Counted from the stretch's first letter, positions 8,798-17,176 are shown. The stretch is 57,943 bases of DNA from CAZCGA01 sp964498075 (GCA_964498075.1 CAZCGA010000027.1:1-57943), one strand, 5' to 3'. Numbers and translations are program-made. Notes: a model not told the origin generated them from the letters alone.

Positions 8798-9292
8798 ATG
8801 CCCCATCGGGCATTCATCGGTATAGGGTCGAATCTAGGTGATCGAAAGGCCAATCACCTGGAAGCCATCGAGCGGATTCGCAAGCTGCCTGGCACGCGCA
8901 TCGTCAAGCAATCGTCACTGTACGAAAGCGAGCCCCTCGGCGACGCGAAGACGTGGTTCGTCAACGCCGTGATCGAGGTGGAAACGGAGTGCCCGGCCGA
9001 GGAACTGCTGAAACGGTTGAAGAGCATCGAAACCGCCATGGGCCGAAAGCGGGTACGGGGCAAGCGCTGGGGGTCTCGCATCATTGACCTGGACATCCTC
9101 TTCTTCGACAACGAGATCATCAACAAGCGCTCGCTCAAAGTTCCGCATCCCGAGGTTCAGAACCGCCGCTTTGTCCTGTCACCCCTGAGCGAGCTGGCCC
9201 CGCAGATGATTCACCCGAAGCTGACCTTGTCCGTCTCCGAGTTGCTGGCCGGCCTCAAGGACAGCAAGAAGATCCACCTGCTACGCGCCTGA
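8798..9292 (+). CDS. folK: 6-hydroxymethyl-7,8-dihydropterin pyrophosphokinase (HPPK)
   Basis: A 164-residue HPPK that transfers pyrophosphate from ATP to hydroxymethyldihydropterin in folate synthesis. Family motifs are complete: FIGIGSNLGDR near the N-terminus, SSLYESEPLG, the ATP/Mg segment GSRIIDLDILFF and PHPEVQNRRFVLSPLSEL. The ATG at 8798 is chosen over an upstream one (8738) because the family begins at this point and a GAGG lies 3-6 bases before it. No other folate gene is adjacent. Confidence 0.9.
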   Translation: MPHRAFIGIGSNLGDRKANHLEAIERIRKLPGTRIVKQSSLYESEPLGDAKTWFVNAVIEVETECPAEELLKRLKSIETAMGRKRVRGKRWGSRIIDLDILFFDNEIINKRSLKVPHPEVQNRRFVLSPLSELAPQMIHPKLTLSVSELLAGLKDSKKIHLLRA

Positions 9293-9695
9293 ATGAGCCC
9301 AGCCGGTCGTCGGGTATAGTGCTACAGCTGATCCAGTGACAATCGCCACGGAAATGTCTCGGCGGGTTCTGTGCCGCCGGCATCTTCGTGGGATTTCGCT
9401 TGGCTGCACTCTCGTGGCATTCATTCTGCTCGTTTCGCAGGCATGCACCTGAGTCATCCACTTCCTACAACCACAGTCCCGGAAGCCGCCGCCCACGGGC
9501 GCCTCTTGGCCGAGCGAGTGCACGCCGGCCGGCCGTTCTCGGTCCCGCTTTCGATAATTGTCGGGTTACTCACGCTCGTCACTCTGCTGGTCTCTGTCCC
9601 GGCTTTTCCCGCCACGTTCTGAATAGCCTGTCTCGCCCGCAACCGGGTCGCTCCAGTTGACGACCCGGCGGTGACGCCATAGGATCGCGTCACTC
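9293..9695. other. 403-base spacer with two very short possible reading frames
   Basis: No convincing gene. Two tiny plus-strand frames deserve mention. One at 9354-9452 (32 codons) ends in a hydrophobic run plus LVSQACT, resembling a truncated lipoprotein signal with a lipobox. The other, at 9443-9622 (59 codons), ends in a single hydrophobic segment (PLSIIVGLLTLVTLLVSVPAF). They overlap in different frames, so the spacer may hold a frameshifted small lipoprotein or nothing. Confidence 0.25.
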
Positions 9696-10241
9696 ATGAA
9701 GCGCTGGTTCGCATTGTCCGCGATCGGCCGCGACCGTCCGGGGATTGTTGCCGACTTGGCTGAGCTCATCTACGAGTGCGACTGCAATCTCGAAGACTCC
9801 AGCATGACGATTCTCGGCAGCGAGTTCGCAGTGCTATTGCTGCTGACCGGCGAGGGTGAAGATGTCGAGCGCCGTCTATCTTCCGCGTGCAAGCGCTTGG
9901 AGTGGGAAAAGCGCCTGACCGTGTTCTTCCGGCCGCTCGAAGGGGAGCCGGTTCCGTATGGAATCGCCCAACGAGCCCGAGCCTTCGAGCTGCAGGCCGT
10001 CGGGATCGACAAGGCCGGCATCGTCGCAAGGGTGGCGCGCTGTCTGGCCGAACGTGGGATCAACATCACGCAGATGTCGACGGTGTCCCGCCCGGAGCCT
10101 GGCACCGGCGCACCGATCTACAACATGCGCATCCGCATGGAGGTGCCTGAGGCCGTCGATCAGGGCACCCTGCGCCGCGAGTTGGACGGCATCGCCGTTT
10201 CGTTGCACGTCGATCTCAGTCTCCAGGGCGTCAACCAATGA
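9696..10241 (+). CDS. GcvR-like protein with two ACT domains
   Basis: 181 residues made of two ACT-type domains: the first opens with FALSAIGRDRPGIVADLAELIYE, the second with LQAVGIDKAGIVARVARCLAERGINITQ. This is the architecture of the glycine-cleavage repressor GcvR family, in which ACT domains sense an amino acid and act through a partner protein. No GcvA-type regulator or gcv operon is in the window, so the target pathway is open. tatA follows 68 bases downstream on the same strand. Confidence 0.75.
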   Translation: MKRWFALSAIGRDRPGIVADLAELIYECDCNLEDSSMTILGSEFAVLLLLTGEGEDVERRLSSACKRLEWEKRLTVFFRPLEGEPVPYGIAQRARAFELQAVGIDKAGIVARVARCLAERGINITQMSTVSRPEPGTGAPIYNMRIRMEVPEAVDQGTLRRELDGIAVSLHVDLSLQGVNQ

Positions 10242-10309
10242 GGCGACTGTCGGCTTCGCGGTTTTCACTGCACCCCTGAGGGTGCTATCACTGATCCGGA
10301 GGATTCACC

Positions 10310-10501
10310 ATGTTCGGCATCGGCGTACCGGAGCTACTCGTGATCCTGGTCATTGCCCTGCTGGTTTTCGGACCCGGGAAGCTGCCCGAGATCGGCAGCG
10401 CACTGGGCAAAGGGATCCGTGATTTCAAAAAGGCCTTCGAAGGTGGTGACGACGACCTCAAGAAGGTGGAAGGCAAGCCCGACAACGCCGAGAAGAGTTG
10501 A
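10310..10501 (+). CDS. tatA: Twin-arginine translocase subunit TatA/TatE
   Basis: A 63-residue TatA: one N-terminal transmembrane helix (VPELLVILVIALLVFGP), the FGPGKLPEIG hinge, then an amphipathic helix (LGKGIRDFKKAF) and an acidic/lysine-rich tail. It forms the pore part of the Tat pathway that exports folded proteins. A strong GGAGG at 10298-10302 sits 7 bases before the ATG. tatB and tatC are not beside it, so it is a solitary copy. Confidence 0.92.
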   Translation: MFGIGVPELLVILVIALLVFGPGKLPEIGSALGKGIRDFKKAFEGGDDDLKKVEGKPDNAEKS

Positions 10502-10513
10502 GTGCCAATATCG

Positions 10514-11689
10514 TTACCCGCGCGGCAATCCCAGCAGACGTTGTGCGATGATGTTGCGCTGCACCTCTGAGGTGCCAGACGCGATGGTGAAGGCGCGGGC
10601 CATCAGCCAGCCGTACTGCCATTGACCGTCGTCCATGACGCGGCGCGCGCCGCGCCAGAGCTGCGCGTACGGACCCTGCACGCTGAGCGCGAATTCTTCC
10701 AACCGTTGCGCCAGTTCGCTGCCGTAGAGCTTCAGGATGGAGACATCGCTTTGCGGCCGACCCTGCTCCAGGTCGGTCATGACTTTGAAGCAGTGCAGCT
10801 TCATGACCTCGACCTCGATGTGGAACTGCGCGAACTGCTGGCGCGTCCTCCGGTCGGACGTCTTGTCCCGACGCCCGATCAGCTCGCGCAAGCGGGCCAT
10901 GTCCGCCTGCCGGCGTACGTGATCGACCAGCAGCAACGTACCACGTTCGTGCCCGAGCGCAGTGAGAATGACCTGCCAGCCCTTGTTCACCTCACCGACA
11001 ACGCTGTCCGCCGGCACCCGCGCGTTGTCCAGGAACACCTCGTTGAAGTCGGTGTCACCGGTGATCTCTCGCAATGGGCGGACGGTGATCCCCGGCGTTC
11101 GCAGGGGGACAATCAGACAACTGAGCCCCTTGTGCTGCGGCGCCGTGGGATCGGTCCGCACCAGGAACATGCAGTAGTCGGCTTGGTTGGCGTAGGTCGT
11201 CCACACCTTCTGGCCGTTCAGCACCAACGCATCGCCGTCGCGCGTCGCCCGCGTGCGTAACGACGCCAAATCAGACCCCGCATTAGGTTCGGAGAAGCCC
11301 AGGCACCACACCTCTTCGGCGCTGAGGAGCTTCGGAAGATAGCGCTGCTTTTGATCCGGTCGGCCGAAGACGAGCAGCGTCGGCCCGAAGATACTAATTG
11401 ACGGCCCATTGATCAGCGGAGGGGCATCCGCCCGTACCAACTCCTCGTGCACGACGAGATGATCGAGCAGCGATGCGTCCCGGCCACCGTACTCACGCGG
11501 CCAATGCATCGCGATCCAGCCCGCTTCGTACAAGCGCCCTTGCCAGTCCTTCAGAAACGCGATCCGTTCCGCCACCGGGCCATGGTCGCGCAATCGCCGC
11601 CACGTGTTGCGGTCGGGAAGGTTGTTCGCGAGCCAAGCACGGAACTCTTTGCGCGTCAGTTCGAGAGTCGGAGAGACGGTGAAATCCAT
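10514..11689 (-). CDS. Acyl-CoA dehydrogenase
   Basis: A 391-residue FAD-dependent acyl-CoA dehydrogenase with the family core: LGFSEPNAGSDLASLRTRA for substrate/flavin contact, GQKVWTTYANQADY, and a C-terminal GTSEVQRNIIAQRLLGLPRG helix. The residue before GTSEVQ is Ser, where medium-chain-type enzymes carry the catalytic Glu, so the base may come from elsewhere, as in other branches of the superfamily. The ATG at 11689 has GAGG upstream; a GTG at 11725 would overlap the DUF35 gene by 4 bases. It is the last gene of a thiolase-DUF35-dehydrogenase operon. Confidence 0.88.
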   Translation of the reverse strand: MDFTVSPTLELTRKEFRAWLANNLPDRNTWRRLRDHGPVAERIAFLKDWQGRLYEAGWIAMHWPREYGGRDASLLDHLVVHEELVRADAPPLINGPSISIFGPTLLVFGRPDQKQRYLPKLLSAEEVWCLGFSEPNAGSDLASLRTRATRDGDALVLNGQKVWTTYANQADYCMFLVRTDPTAPQHKGLSCLIVPLRTPGITVRPLREITGDTDFNEVFLDNARVPADSVVGEVNKGWQVILTALGHERGTLLLVDHVRRQADMARLRELIGRRDKTSDRRTRQQFAQFHIEVEVMKLHCFKVMTDLEQGRPQSDVSILKLYGSELAQRLEEFALSVQGPYAQLWRGARRVMDDGQWQYGWLMARAFTIASGTSEVQRNIIAQRLLGLPRG

Positions 11690-11721
11690 AGTGGCCTCGA
11701 CGGTGGGGGGCTCGGTAGGAA

Positions 11722-12141
11722 TCACAGCCGCGGGCGGAACTGCGGCAGCGCGATCTCATCGGTAACGTGCTCGTAGATCACGTCGACCGGCATCCCCACG
11801 TGGATCACCTCGGGGGTGCACTCAACGATGTTCGACGTCACGCGCACGCCCTCCTCGAGGTCGATCAGTGCCACGATGTATGGCAGCATTTCGCGGAACG
11901 GGACGACATCGTTGTGGTGAATGACGGTGTAGGAGTACACGCGCCCCCTGCCGGATGATGGACGCCACTCCACGTTGTCCGACCAGCAATGCGGACACGA
12001 GTGACGCGGATAGAAGTGATTGCGCCCGCAGCTGTTGCAGTGGCGAATGAGGAACTTGCATTCCAGCGTGCCGGCCCAGAAGGGTGCGCTCTCGGCATCG
12101 ATCACCGGCAAGTGGTGACCCAGTGCGGTAGCTCGATTCAT
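11722..12141 (-). CDS. DUF35 Zn-ribbon/OB-fold acyl-CoA-binding partner protein
   Basis: 139 residues: an N-terminal helix, a rubredoxin-like Zn ribbon with two CxxC pairs (HCNSCG and SCPHCW) and an OB-fold (GRGRVYSYTVIHH...LIDLEEGVRVTSNIV). DUF35 proteins bind the CoA part of acyl-CoA and dock onto thiolase-like enzymes, as ChsH2 does with the steroid aldolase Ltp2 and BbsA with BbsB. It sits one base downstream of a thiolase-like gene and just upstream of an acyl-CoA dehydrogenase gene, which supports a dedicated partner role. Confidence 0.88.
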   Translation of the reverse strand: MNRATALGHHLPVIDAESAPFWAGTLECKFLIRHCNSCGRNHFYPRHSCPHCWSDNVEWRPSSGRGRVYSYTVIHHNDVVPFREMLPYIVALIDLEEGVRVTSNIVECTPEVIHVGMPVDVIYEHVTDEIALPQFRPRL

Positions 12142-12142
12142 C

Positions 12143-13285
12143 CTACGCCCCCAACACTACCGTGCCGCACGAGGAAAAGTAGCCACCGGTGCCGTTGCAC
12201 AGCGCGATCTGGGCGTTCGGAATCTGGCGGTCACCGCACTCCCGACGCAGCTGACGCGTCGCCTCGATCAGTAGAAACACGCCGCGCATCCCGGGATGGT
12301 TTGCAGCCAATCCGCCTCCGTCGGTGTTGGTCGGCAGTGCGCCACCCGGGCCGAGGGCTCCGCTCTCCACCAGCGGACCGCTCTCACCGCGGCCGCAAAA
12401 CCCCAATGCCTCCAGACTCAGCAACACCAGGATGGTAAATGCGTCGTAGATCTGCAGCACGTCGACGTCGCTCGGGGTGATCCCGGCTTGTTGCAGCGCG
12501 CGCTGGCCGGACTGCGTCGCGATCAGCTCCGGCATGTCGCTCCACTGCGACATGTGGAGATGCGACAGCGCTTCGCCCGTGCCGAGGACCCGAACCGGCC
12601 TCCGGCGCAGGTCGCGGGCGCGCTCCTCCGTCGTCAGAATGACTGCACCCCCTCCGTCCGTCCGCACGCAACAGTCCGCCTGCCGCAGAGGATCCGCGAT
12701 CATGCGGGTCGCCAACGCATCGTCGACGCTCATCGGCTTGCCGTAATGGTACGCCTGCGGGTTTCGCTGCGCCCAGCGATTCGCCGCCACGGCGACCGCA
12801 GCGAGCTGGCGGCTGGTGGTTCCGTACTCGTGCATGTGACGGCGAGCCGCGAGCGCATACTTGCCGACGAGTGTGAGTCCGTACGCTGCCTCGTACTGCG
12901 CCGGACCGCGCGCGACGGGTAGATCACCCGCGCGGCGCCGGCGTTGCAGATCGGAGCGCGCCGTGCTGCCGTAGACCAGCAGCGCCGTGGTGCACAGCCC
13001 CGCCTGCAACGCCGCCGACGCGTGCGCCACAAAGATCTCCCACGACGCGCCGCCCACCTGGGTGCTGTCGACATGCGACGGCCGCAAGCCGAGATACTCG
13101 GCCAGCAGCAACACGTGCATCCAGTCGTCACCGCAGCTGAAGAGCCCATCGACGTCCTCCTTCTTCAGCCCCGCATCGTCCAGCGCACCCTTCGCCGCCT
13201 GGTGATGCAACTGCAGGGCGGTGCGCTGCGGCAGACTGCCGCACTCGGACTCCGCCACCCCGACGATGCACACGCGCGTGCCCAC
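12143..13285 (-). CDS. Thiolase-superfamily protein lacking the nucleophilic Cys (Ltp2/BbsB-like)
   Basis: A 380-residue SCP2-type thiolase-fold protein with conserved C-terminal features (LQIYDAFTILVLL, LPTNTDGGGLAANHPGMRG, NGTGGYFSSCGTVVLG). Where thiolases have the nucleophile in NxCxSG, it reads QVGGASW, so Gly79 replaces Cys. Together with the adjacent DUF35 gene this points to a retro-aldolase of the Ltp2 kind or another non-covalent C-C lyase acting on CoA thioesters, rather than a classical thiolase. It is first in its operon and divergent from the SDR gene across a palindrome-bearing spacer. Confidence 0.82.
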   Translation of the reverse strand: MGTRVCIVGVAESECGSLPQRTALQLHHQAAKGALDDAGLKKEDVDGLFSCGDDWMHVLLLAEYLGLRPSHVDSTQVGGASWEIFVAHASAALQAGLCTTALLVYGSTARSDLQRRRRAGDLPVARGPAQYEAAYGLTLVGKYALAARRHMHEYGTTSRQLAAVAVAANRWAQRNPQAYHYGKPMSVDDALATRMIADPLRQADCCVRTDGGGAVILTTEERARDLRRRPVRVLGTGEALSHLHMSQWSDMPELIATQSGQRALQQAGITPSDVDVLQIYDAFTILVLLSLEALGFCGRGESGPLVESGALGPGGALPTNTDGGGLAANHPGMRGVFLLIEATRQLRRECGDRQIPNAQIALCNGTGGYFSSCGTVVLGA

Positions 13286-13405
13286 GCTTACTCACCACAG
13301 CGAGCAGTTCACGGCCCACAGGCGAAGGCGCAACGTCCGAACACACACTCGCGGTCCCCTTTTTTCGCGTCCGAGCTTCGATTGGCGACGTCGACCGTTC
13401 CCGAT

Positions 13406-13421
13406 TCAATCAATTGATTGA
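13406..13421. promoter_or_regulatory. Perfect 16-bp palindrome, candidate operator
   Basis: TCAATCAATTGATTGA is a perfect inverted repeat in the 188-base spacer between the divergent thiolase-like and SDR operons. It stands out as AT-rich in GC-rich surroundings. Size and symmetry fit a homodimeric TetR- or MarR-type repressor that could control both operons. No regulator gene is encoded next to it. Confidence 0.5.
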
Positions 13422-13473
13422 CGCGACTTAGTGGAAGTGCTAGCCGAAGTCAAATTTCTTTCGGAGGGTACTC

Positions 13474-14367
13474 ATGCTGCTAGAAGGTAAAGTGGCTGTG
13501 GTCACCGGGTCGGGCCGCGGTGTCGGACGGGGTATTGCGTTGGCCCTGGCCCGCGAGGGTGCGAAGCTCGTGATCAACGACGTGGGCTGCGAAGTCGACG
13601 GCCGCGGCTCGGCGCAGGACCCGGCTGCGCAAGTCGTGAAGGAGATCAAAGCCCTCGGCAGCGACGCGACGCCGAACTACGACTCGGTCGCGTCGTTCAG
13701 CGGCGCGGAAAATATCGTCAAGACTGCGCTCAACAGCTTCGGGCGCATCGACATTCTCGTCAACAACGCCGGCATCGTGCGTGACCGCTCCATCGGCAAG
13801 ATGAGCGAAGAGGATTTCGACGCCGTGCTCGGCGTGCATCTGAAGGGCACATTCAACTGCGGCCGCCACGCCATCCCCCACATGCGCGAGCAAGGCTGCG
13901 GGCGCATCATCAACATCACCTCGAGCGCCGGCCTGCGCGGCAACTTCGGCCAGAGCAATTACGGCGCCGCCAAGGCCGGCATCATGGGCCTGACTCTCGT
14001 CTGGGCGATCGAGCTGGTCAAGTACGGCATTACCGTGAACGCGATGGCTCCCGCCGGGCTGACGCGCATGGTCGGCACCATTCCAGGGATGGAAGGCAAG
14101 GAGCCGCCCCCGGAGATGAACCCCGAGCTGAACGGACCGATGGTCGCCTTCCTGGCCTCGGAGAAGGCCGCACACGTCAACGGCCAGATCTTCGGCCGCC
14201 GCGGGTTCGGATTCACGATCTTCCAGCAACTGCGCCCGATCGCCATGATGTACAAGCCCGGCGGCCTGAGCGCCGGTGAGATCGCCGCCAACTTCGATGG
14301 CGTCTTCCTCGAGCACTTGCAGCCGATCGGCATTCCGCAAATGCGGAGGGAGGAGCCGAAGAAGTAG
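13474..14367 (+). CDS. SDR-family dehydrogenase, hydroxyacyl-CoA dehydrogenase (MFE-2) like
   Basis: A 297-residue classical-type SDR: NAD-binding TGSGRGVG (11-18), NNAG (97-100) and catalytic Ser150/151, Tyr163 and Lys167 (YGAAK). The acidic insert after the second strand (NDVGCEVDGRGSAQDPA) is typical of the dehydrogenase domain of peroxisomal-type multifunctional enzyme 2, which oxidises 3-hydroxyacyl-CoA. A GGAGGG sits before the ATG. It leads an operon with the HMG-CoA-synthase-like and thiolase genes, which supports a CoA-thioester substrate. Confidence 0.85.
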   Translation: MLLEGKVAVVTGSGRGVGRGIALALAREGAKLVINDVGCEVDGRGSAQDPAAQVVKEIKALGSDATPNYDSVASFSGAENIVKTALNSFGRIDILVNNAGIVRDRSIGKMSEEDFDAVLGVHLKGTFNCGRHAIPHMREQGCGRIINITSSAGLRGNFGQSNYGAAKAGIMGLTLVWAIELVKYGITVNAMAPAGLTRMVGTIPGMEGKEPPPEMNPELNGPMVAFLASEKAAHVNGQIFGRRGFGFTIFQQLRPIAMMYKPGGLSAGEIAANFDGVFLEHLQPIGIPQMRREEPKK

Positions 14368-14397
14368 CGTCCGCACGCTCCGCGTCCGAGGACTCAG

Positions 14398-15816
14398 ATG
14401 GTTGGGATCACATCATACGGGGCGTACATCCCCATGTTCCGCTTGCCACTGGCGGCCATCGCCGGCGGCGGGCGCAAAGCCGCCGGCGGCAGCGGCGAGA
14501 AGGCAGTGGCGAACTTCGACGAGGACAGCGTCACGATGGCTGTGGCCGCAGCGGCAAACTGCCTCGAAGGGATCGACCGCGCGTCGATCGATGGGCTGCT
14601 CTTCGCATCCACATCGTACCCGTACCGCGAGAAGCAAGCGGCAAGCATCGTCGCCAAAGCCCTCGATCTGCGGCGCGAGGTGATCACCGCGGACTTCGCC
14701 GATACGGTACGCGCCGGCACCACTGCGTTGCGCGGTGCGCTGGATGCCGTCAAGGCGGGCTCGGCGCGCAACGTCCTGGTCGTCACCAGCGACTGCCGCC
14801 TGGCGGCGCCGCGCTCCGTGATGGAGCGCAGCTTCGGCGACGGCGCCGCGGCCTTTCTGATCGGCGATACCGCGGTCGCCGCAACCGTCGAGCACCACTA
14901 CTTCATCGCCGACGAGATCATCGACGTGTGGCGCACCGAGCGCGACCCGTTCGTGCGCTCGTGGGAAGACCGCTTCGTGGTCGAGCACGGCTACCAGCAC
15001 AACATGATCGAAGCAGTGAAGGGCCTGCTGCAGAAGGCGGGGCTGGCGCCAAAGGATTTCTCCAAAGCGGTCCTCTACAGCCCGGACGCGCGCAGCCACG
15101 CCGGCGTGGCGCGCGCCACCGGCTTCGACGTCAAGACCCAGGTGCAAGATGCCCTCTTCGGCAAGCTCGGCAACACGGGCGCGGCCTTCGCGCCCATGCT
15201 CCTGGTTGCCGCACTGGAAGAGGCGAAGCCCGGCAGCAAGTTGCTCGTGGCCAACTACGGCGACGGTTCGGAAGCCTTCGTCATCGGGGTTACGGAACAT
15301 GTCACCAAGCTGCGCAGCAAACGTGGAATGCAGTGGCACCTCAATCGCCGCACCGAGCTCAGCGACTACGACAAGTATCTCGCCTTCCGCAACCTCCAGC
15401 CGTCGGAGGTCGATCGGCGCGGCGGCCAAGGGGTGTCTGCCACCGTGCATTTCCGTGATCGCGACGAAGACATCAGCTTCCACGGCCACAAGTGCCGCCG
15501 CTGCAGCACCATGCAGTTCCCGTTTCAGCGCGTGTGCTTCAAGTGCTTCACCAAGGACGACTTCGAGGAGGTGCGACTCTCGGACCGGTACGGCAAGGTC
15601 ATGTCGCATACCTTCGATTTCTTCGCCGGCAGCCCCGATCCACCGCTGATCGTGACCGTCGTCGAGGTAGACGGTGGCGCCCGTGTCTACATGCAAATGA
15701 CGGACGCCTCACCCAAAGAGGTCAAGCTGGAGTTGCCGGTGGAGTTCACCTTCCGTAAGATCCATGAGTACGGTGGCACGCCCAACTACTTCTGGAAGTG
15801 CACGCCGGTGCGGTAA
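14398..15816 (+). CDS. HMG-CoA-synthase-like protein fused to DUF35, nucleophilic Cys absent
   Basis: 472 residues. Residues 1 to about 330 form a thiolase-superfamily domain of the archaeal/bacterial HMG-CoA-synthase type (MVGITSYGAYIP start, SFGDGAAAFLIGD at 145-157, GNTGAAFAPMLL). The C-terminus is a DUF35 module with Zn ligands Cys366, 369, 380 and 383 followed by an OB-fold. Archaeal HMG-CoA synthases read ACKAGT at the active site; here it is TVRAGT, so Val104 replaces the Cys, while His234 may match the general base. In archaea HMG-CoA synthase, thiolase and DUF35 form one complex; here DUF35 is fused and the thiolase gene follows 61 bases on. True activity is unknown. Confidence 0.8.
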   Translation: MVGITSYGAYIPMFRLPLAAIAGGGRKAAGGSGEKAVANFDEDSVTMAVAAAANCLEGIDRASIDGLLFASTSYPYREKQAASIVAKALDLRREVITADFADTVRAGTTALRGALDAVKAGSARNVLVVTSDCRLAAPRSVMERSFGDGAAAFLIGDTAVAATVEHHYFIADEIIDVWRTERDPFVRSWEDRFVVEHGYQHNMIEAVKGLLQKAGLAPKDFSKAVLYSPDARSHAGVARATGFDVKTQVQDALFGKLGNTGAAFAPMLLVAALEEAKPGSKLLVANYGDGSEAFVIGVTEHVTKLRSKRGMQWHLNRRTELSDYDKYLAFRNLQPSEVDRRGGQGVSATVHFRDRDEDISFHGHKCRRCSTMQFPFQRVCFKCFTKDDFEEVRLSDRYGKVMSHTFDFFAGSPDPPLIVTVVEVDGGARVYMQMTDASPKEVKLELPVEFTFRKIHEYGGTPNYFWKCTPVR

Positions 15817-15822
15817 TTGGTT

Positions 15823-15870
15823 CCCTCCTCTGTGAGCATTTCCGCGAACGGAGGAGGGTCAGGGAGGAGG
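15823..15870 (+). promoter_or_regulatory. Competing hairpins around the thiolase ribosome binding site
   Basis: CCCTCCTC (15823-15830) can pair with GAGGAGGG (15851-15858), but the same seven bases CCTCCTC can also pair with GAGGAGG at 15864-15870, which is the ribosome binding site of the thiolase gene (ATG at 15878). The two pairings exclude each other. The arrangement could tune translation of the thiolase relative to the upstream fusion gene, or be chance among purine-rich sequence. Confidence 0.3.
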
Positions 15871-15877
15871 CGCGAAG

Positions 15878-17035
15878 ATGAACCACGAGGCCATCAGGGA
15901 CAAGGTCGCCATCGTCGGCATGGGCTGCTGCAAGTTCGGCGAGAACTGGGACAAGTCGCCCGAAGACATGATCGTCGAGGCGGCGTTCGAGGCCTACGAA
16001 GACGCCGGCATCGAGAATCCGCAAGCGCAAATCGAGGCGGTCTTCTGCGGTGCCGTCTACCCGTCGAAAGGCACCGCTGAGGTCGCCGACGCGCTCAAGC
16101 TCTTCGGGCGCCCGGTGAGCATGACGCAGAACTATTGCGCCACCGGTACCGACGCCTTCCGCTTCGGCGTCTTCTCGATCGCCTGCGGCTTGTACGACAC
16201 GGTCCTGGTCGTCGGCTTCGACAAACCGAAGGATCGCGGCGTCTCCGGTCCGAGCGCCGTGACCACCGGCGTGCGCGGACTGCCGATGACCCCCGCCGGG
16301 TGGTTCTCGCTGTGCGCCGCGAAATACTTCGAGACCTACGGCGCCGGCCGCGAGGACTTGGCGAAGATCGCCGTCAAAAACCATCACAACGGGACGCTCG
16401 CTCCGAAGTCGATGCTCAAGAAGGAGATCACCGTCGAGGACGTGCTGAACGCGCCGATCATCTCCTGGCCCTTCGGCCTCTACGATTGCTGCGCGCAGTC
16501 CGACGGCGCCGCGGTCGCCGTCCTCACCAGACGCGAGCTGGCGAAGAGCTTCCGCGACGACTACGTGCTGGTGAAGGCGGTCGCCATCGCCCTCGCCGAA
16601 AACCCGCAGAGCGATCCGAGCTTCGACTTCCTGCGCTGGAAGCCGAACGTCTACGCGGCGCAGCAGGCGTACAAGCAAGCGGGCATCAGCAACCCGTTCA
16701 AGGAAATCGACGTCGCGCAGGTGCACGATTGCTTCACACTCACCGAGCTACTGACCTACGAGGACCTGGGCTTTTGCGAGAAGGGCTCGGCGAAGGAGCA
16801 CATCGCCAGCGGCACCTTCGCGCTCGACGGCGAGCTGCCGGTAAACACCGACGGCGGCCTGAAGACCTTCGGCCACCCGACCGGTGCCACCGGCGTCCGC
16901 ATGCTGTACGAAAACTACAAGCAGCTCCAAGGCAAAGCCGATCAACGCCAGGTGAAAAACGCAACGCTGGCCCTGACCCACAACCTCGGCGGCGCGCCAC
17001 AGACGTGTGGGATGACGATCATCGGGATGCCGTAA
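15878..17035 (+). CDS. Thiolase (acetyl-CoA acetyltransferase family)
   Basis: A 385-residue SCP2/thiolase-family enzyme with an intact nucleophile: NYCATGTDA, Cys87. The other catalytic regions are HDCFTLTELL and FGHPTGATG, with a C-terminal NLGGAPQTCGM. It would make or cleave a C-C bond between an acyl-CoA and acetyl-CoA. It follows the Cys-less HMG-CoA-synthase-like/DUF35 fusion, which resembles the archaeal thiolase-HMGCS-DUF35 assembly. GGGAGGAGG lies 7 bases before the ATG. Confidence 0.87.
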   Translation: MNHEAIRDKVAIVGMGCCKFGENWDKSPEDMIVEAAFEAYEDAGIENPQAQIEAVFCGAVYPSKGTAEVADALKLFGRPVSMTQNYCATGTDAFRFGVFSIACGLYDTVLVVGFDKPKDRGVSGPSAVTTGVRGLPMTPAGWFSLCAAKYFETYGAGREDLAKIAVKNHHNGTLAPKSMLKKEITVEDVLNAPIISWPFGLYDCCAQSDGAAVAVLTRRELAKSFRDDYVLVKAVAIALAENPQSDPSFDFLRWKPNVYAAQQAYKQAGISNPFKEIDVAQVHDCFTLTELLTYEDLGFCEKGSAKEHIASGTFALDGELPVNTDGGLKTFGHPTGATGVRMLYENYKQLQGKADQRQVKNATLALTHNLGGAPQTCGMTIIGMP

Positions 17036-17108
17036 GCAGGCGTTGCCTTCTCAGCCGCATGTGCAGGGCGACTCGATAATGAAATGGATCCGAGGAGGGG
17101 GTCCGTTC

Positions 17109-17130
17109 ATGCTGAGGCTCTCGAAGCACG
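17109..17130. repeat. Dispersed short repeat, copy A
   Basis: CTGAGGCTCTCGAAG (17112-17126) is the exact reverse complement of the 15-mer at 51480-51494, and the match extends on both sides with one mismatch. A diverged copy lies at the right end of the window. It sits at the edge of the DUF499 island. Confidence 0.6.
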
Positions 17131-17176
17131 GGGCGGGGTCTTCGTCGGCGCTACGAGCGGCTTGAGCCCAGCGAAG

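Noticed and set aside
13480..15696. Minus-strand frames of 298 and 427 codons antisense to the SDR and the HMGCS-like gene
   Set aside because: No motif and shadow composition, while the plus-strand genes have ribosome sites and active-site motifs.
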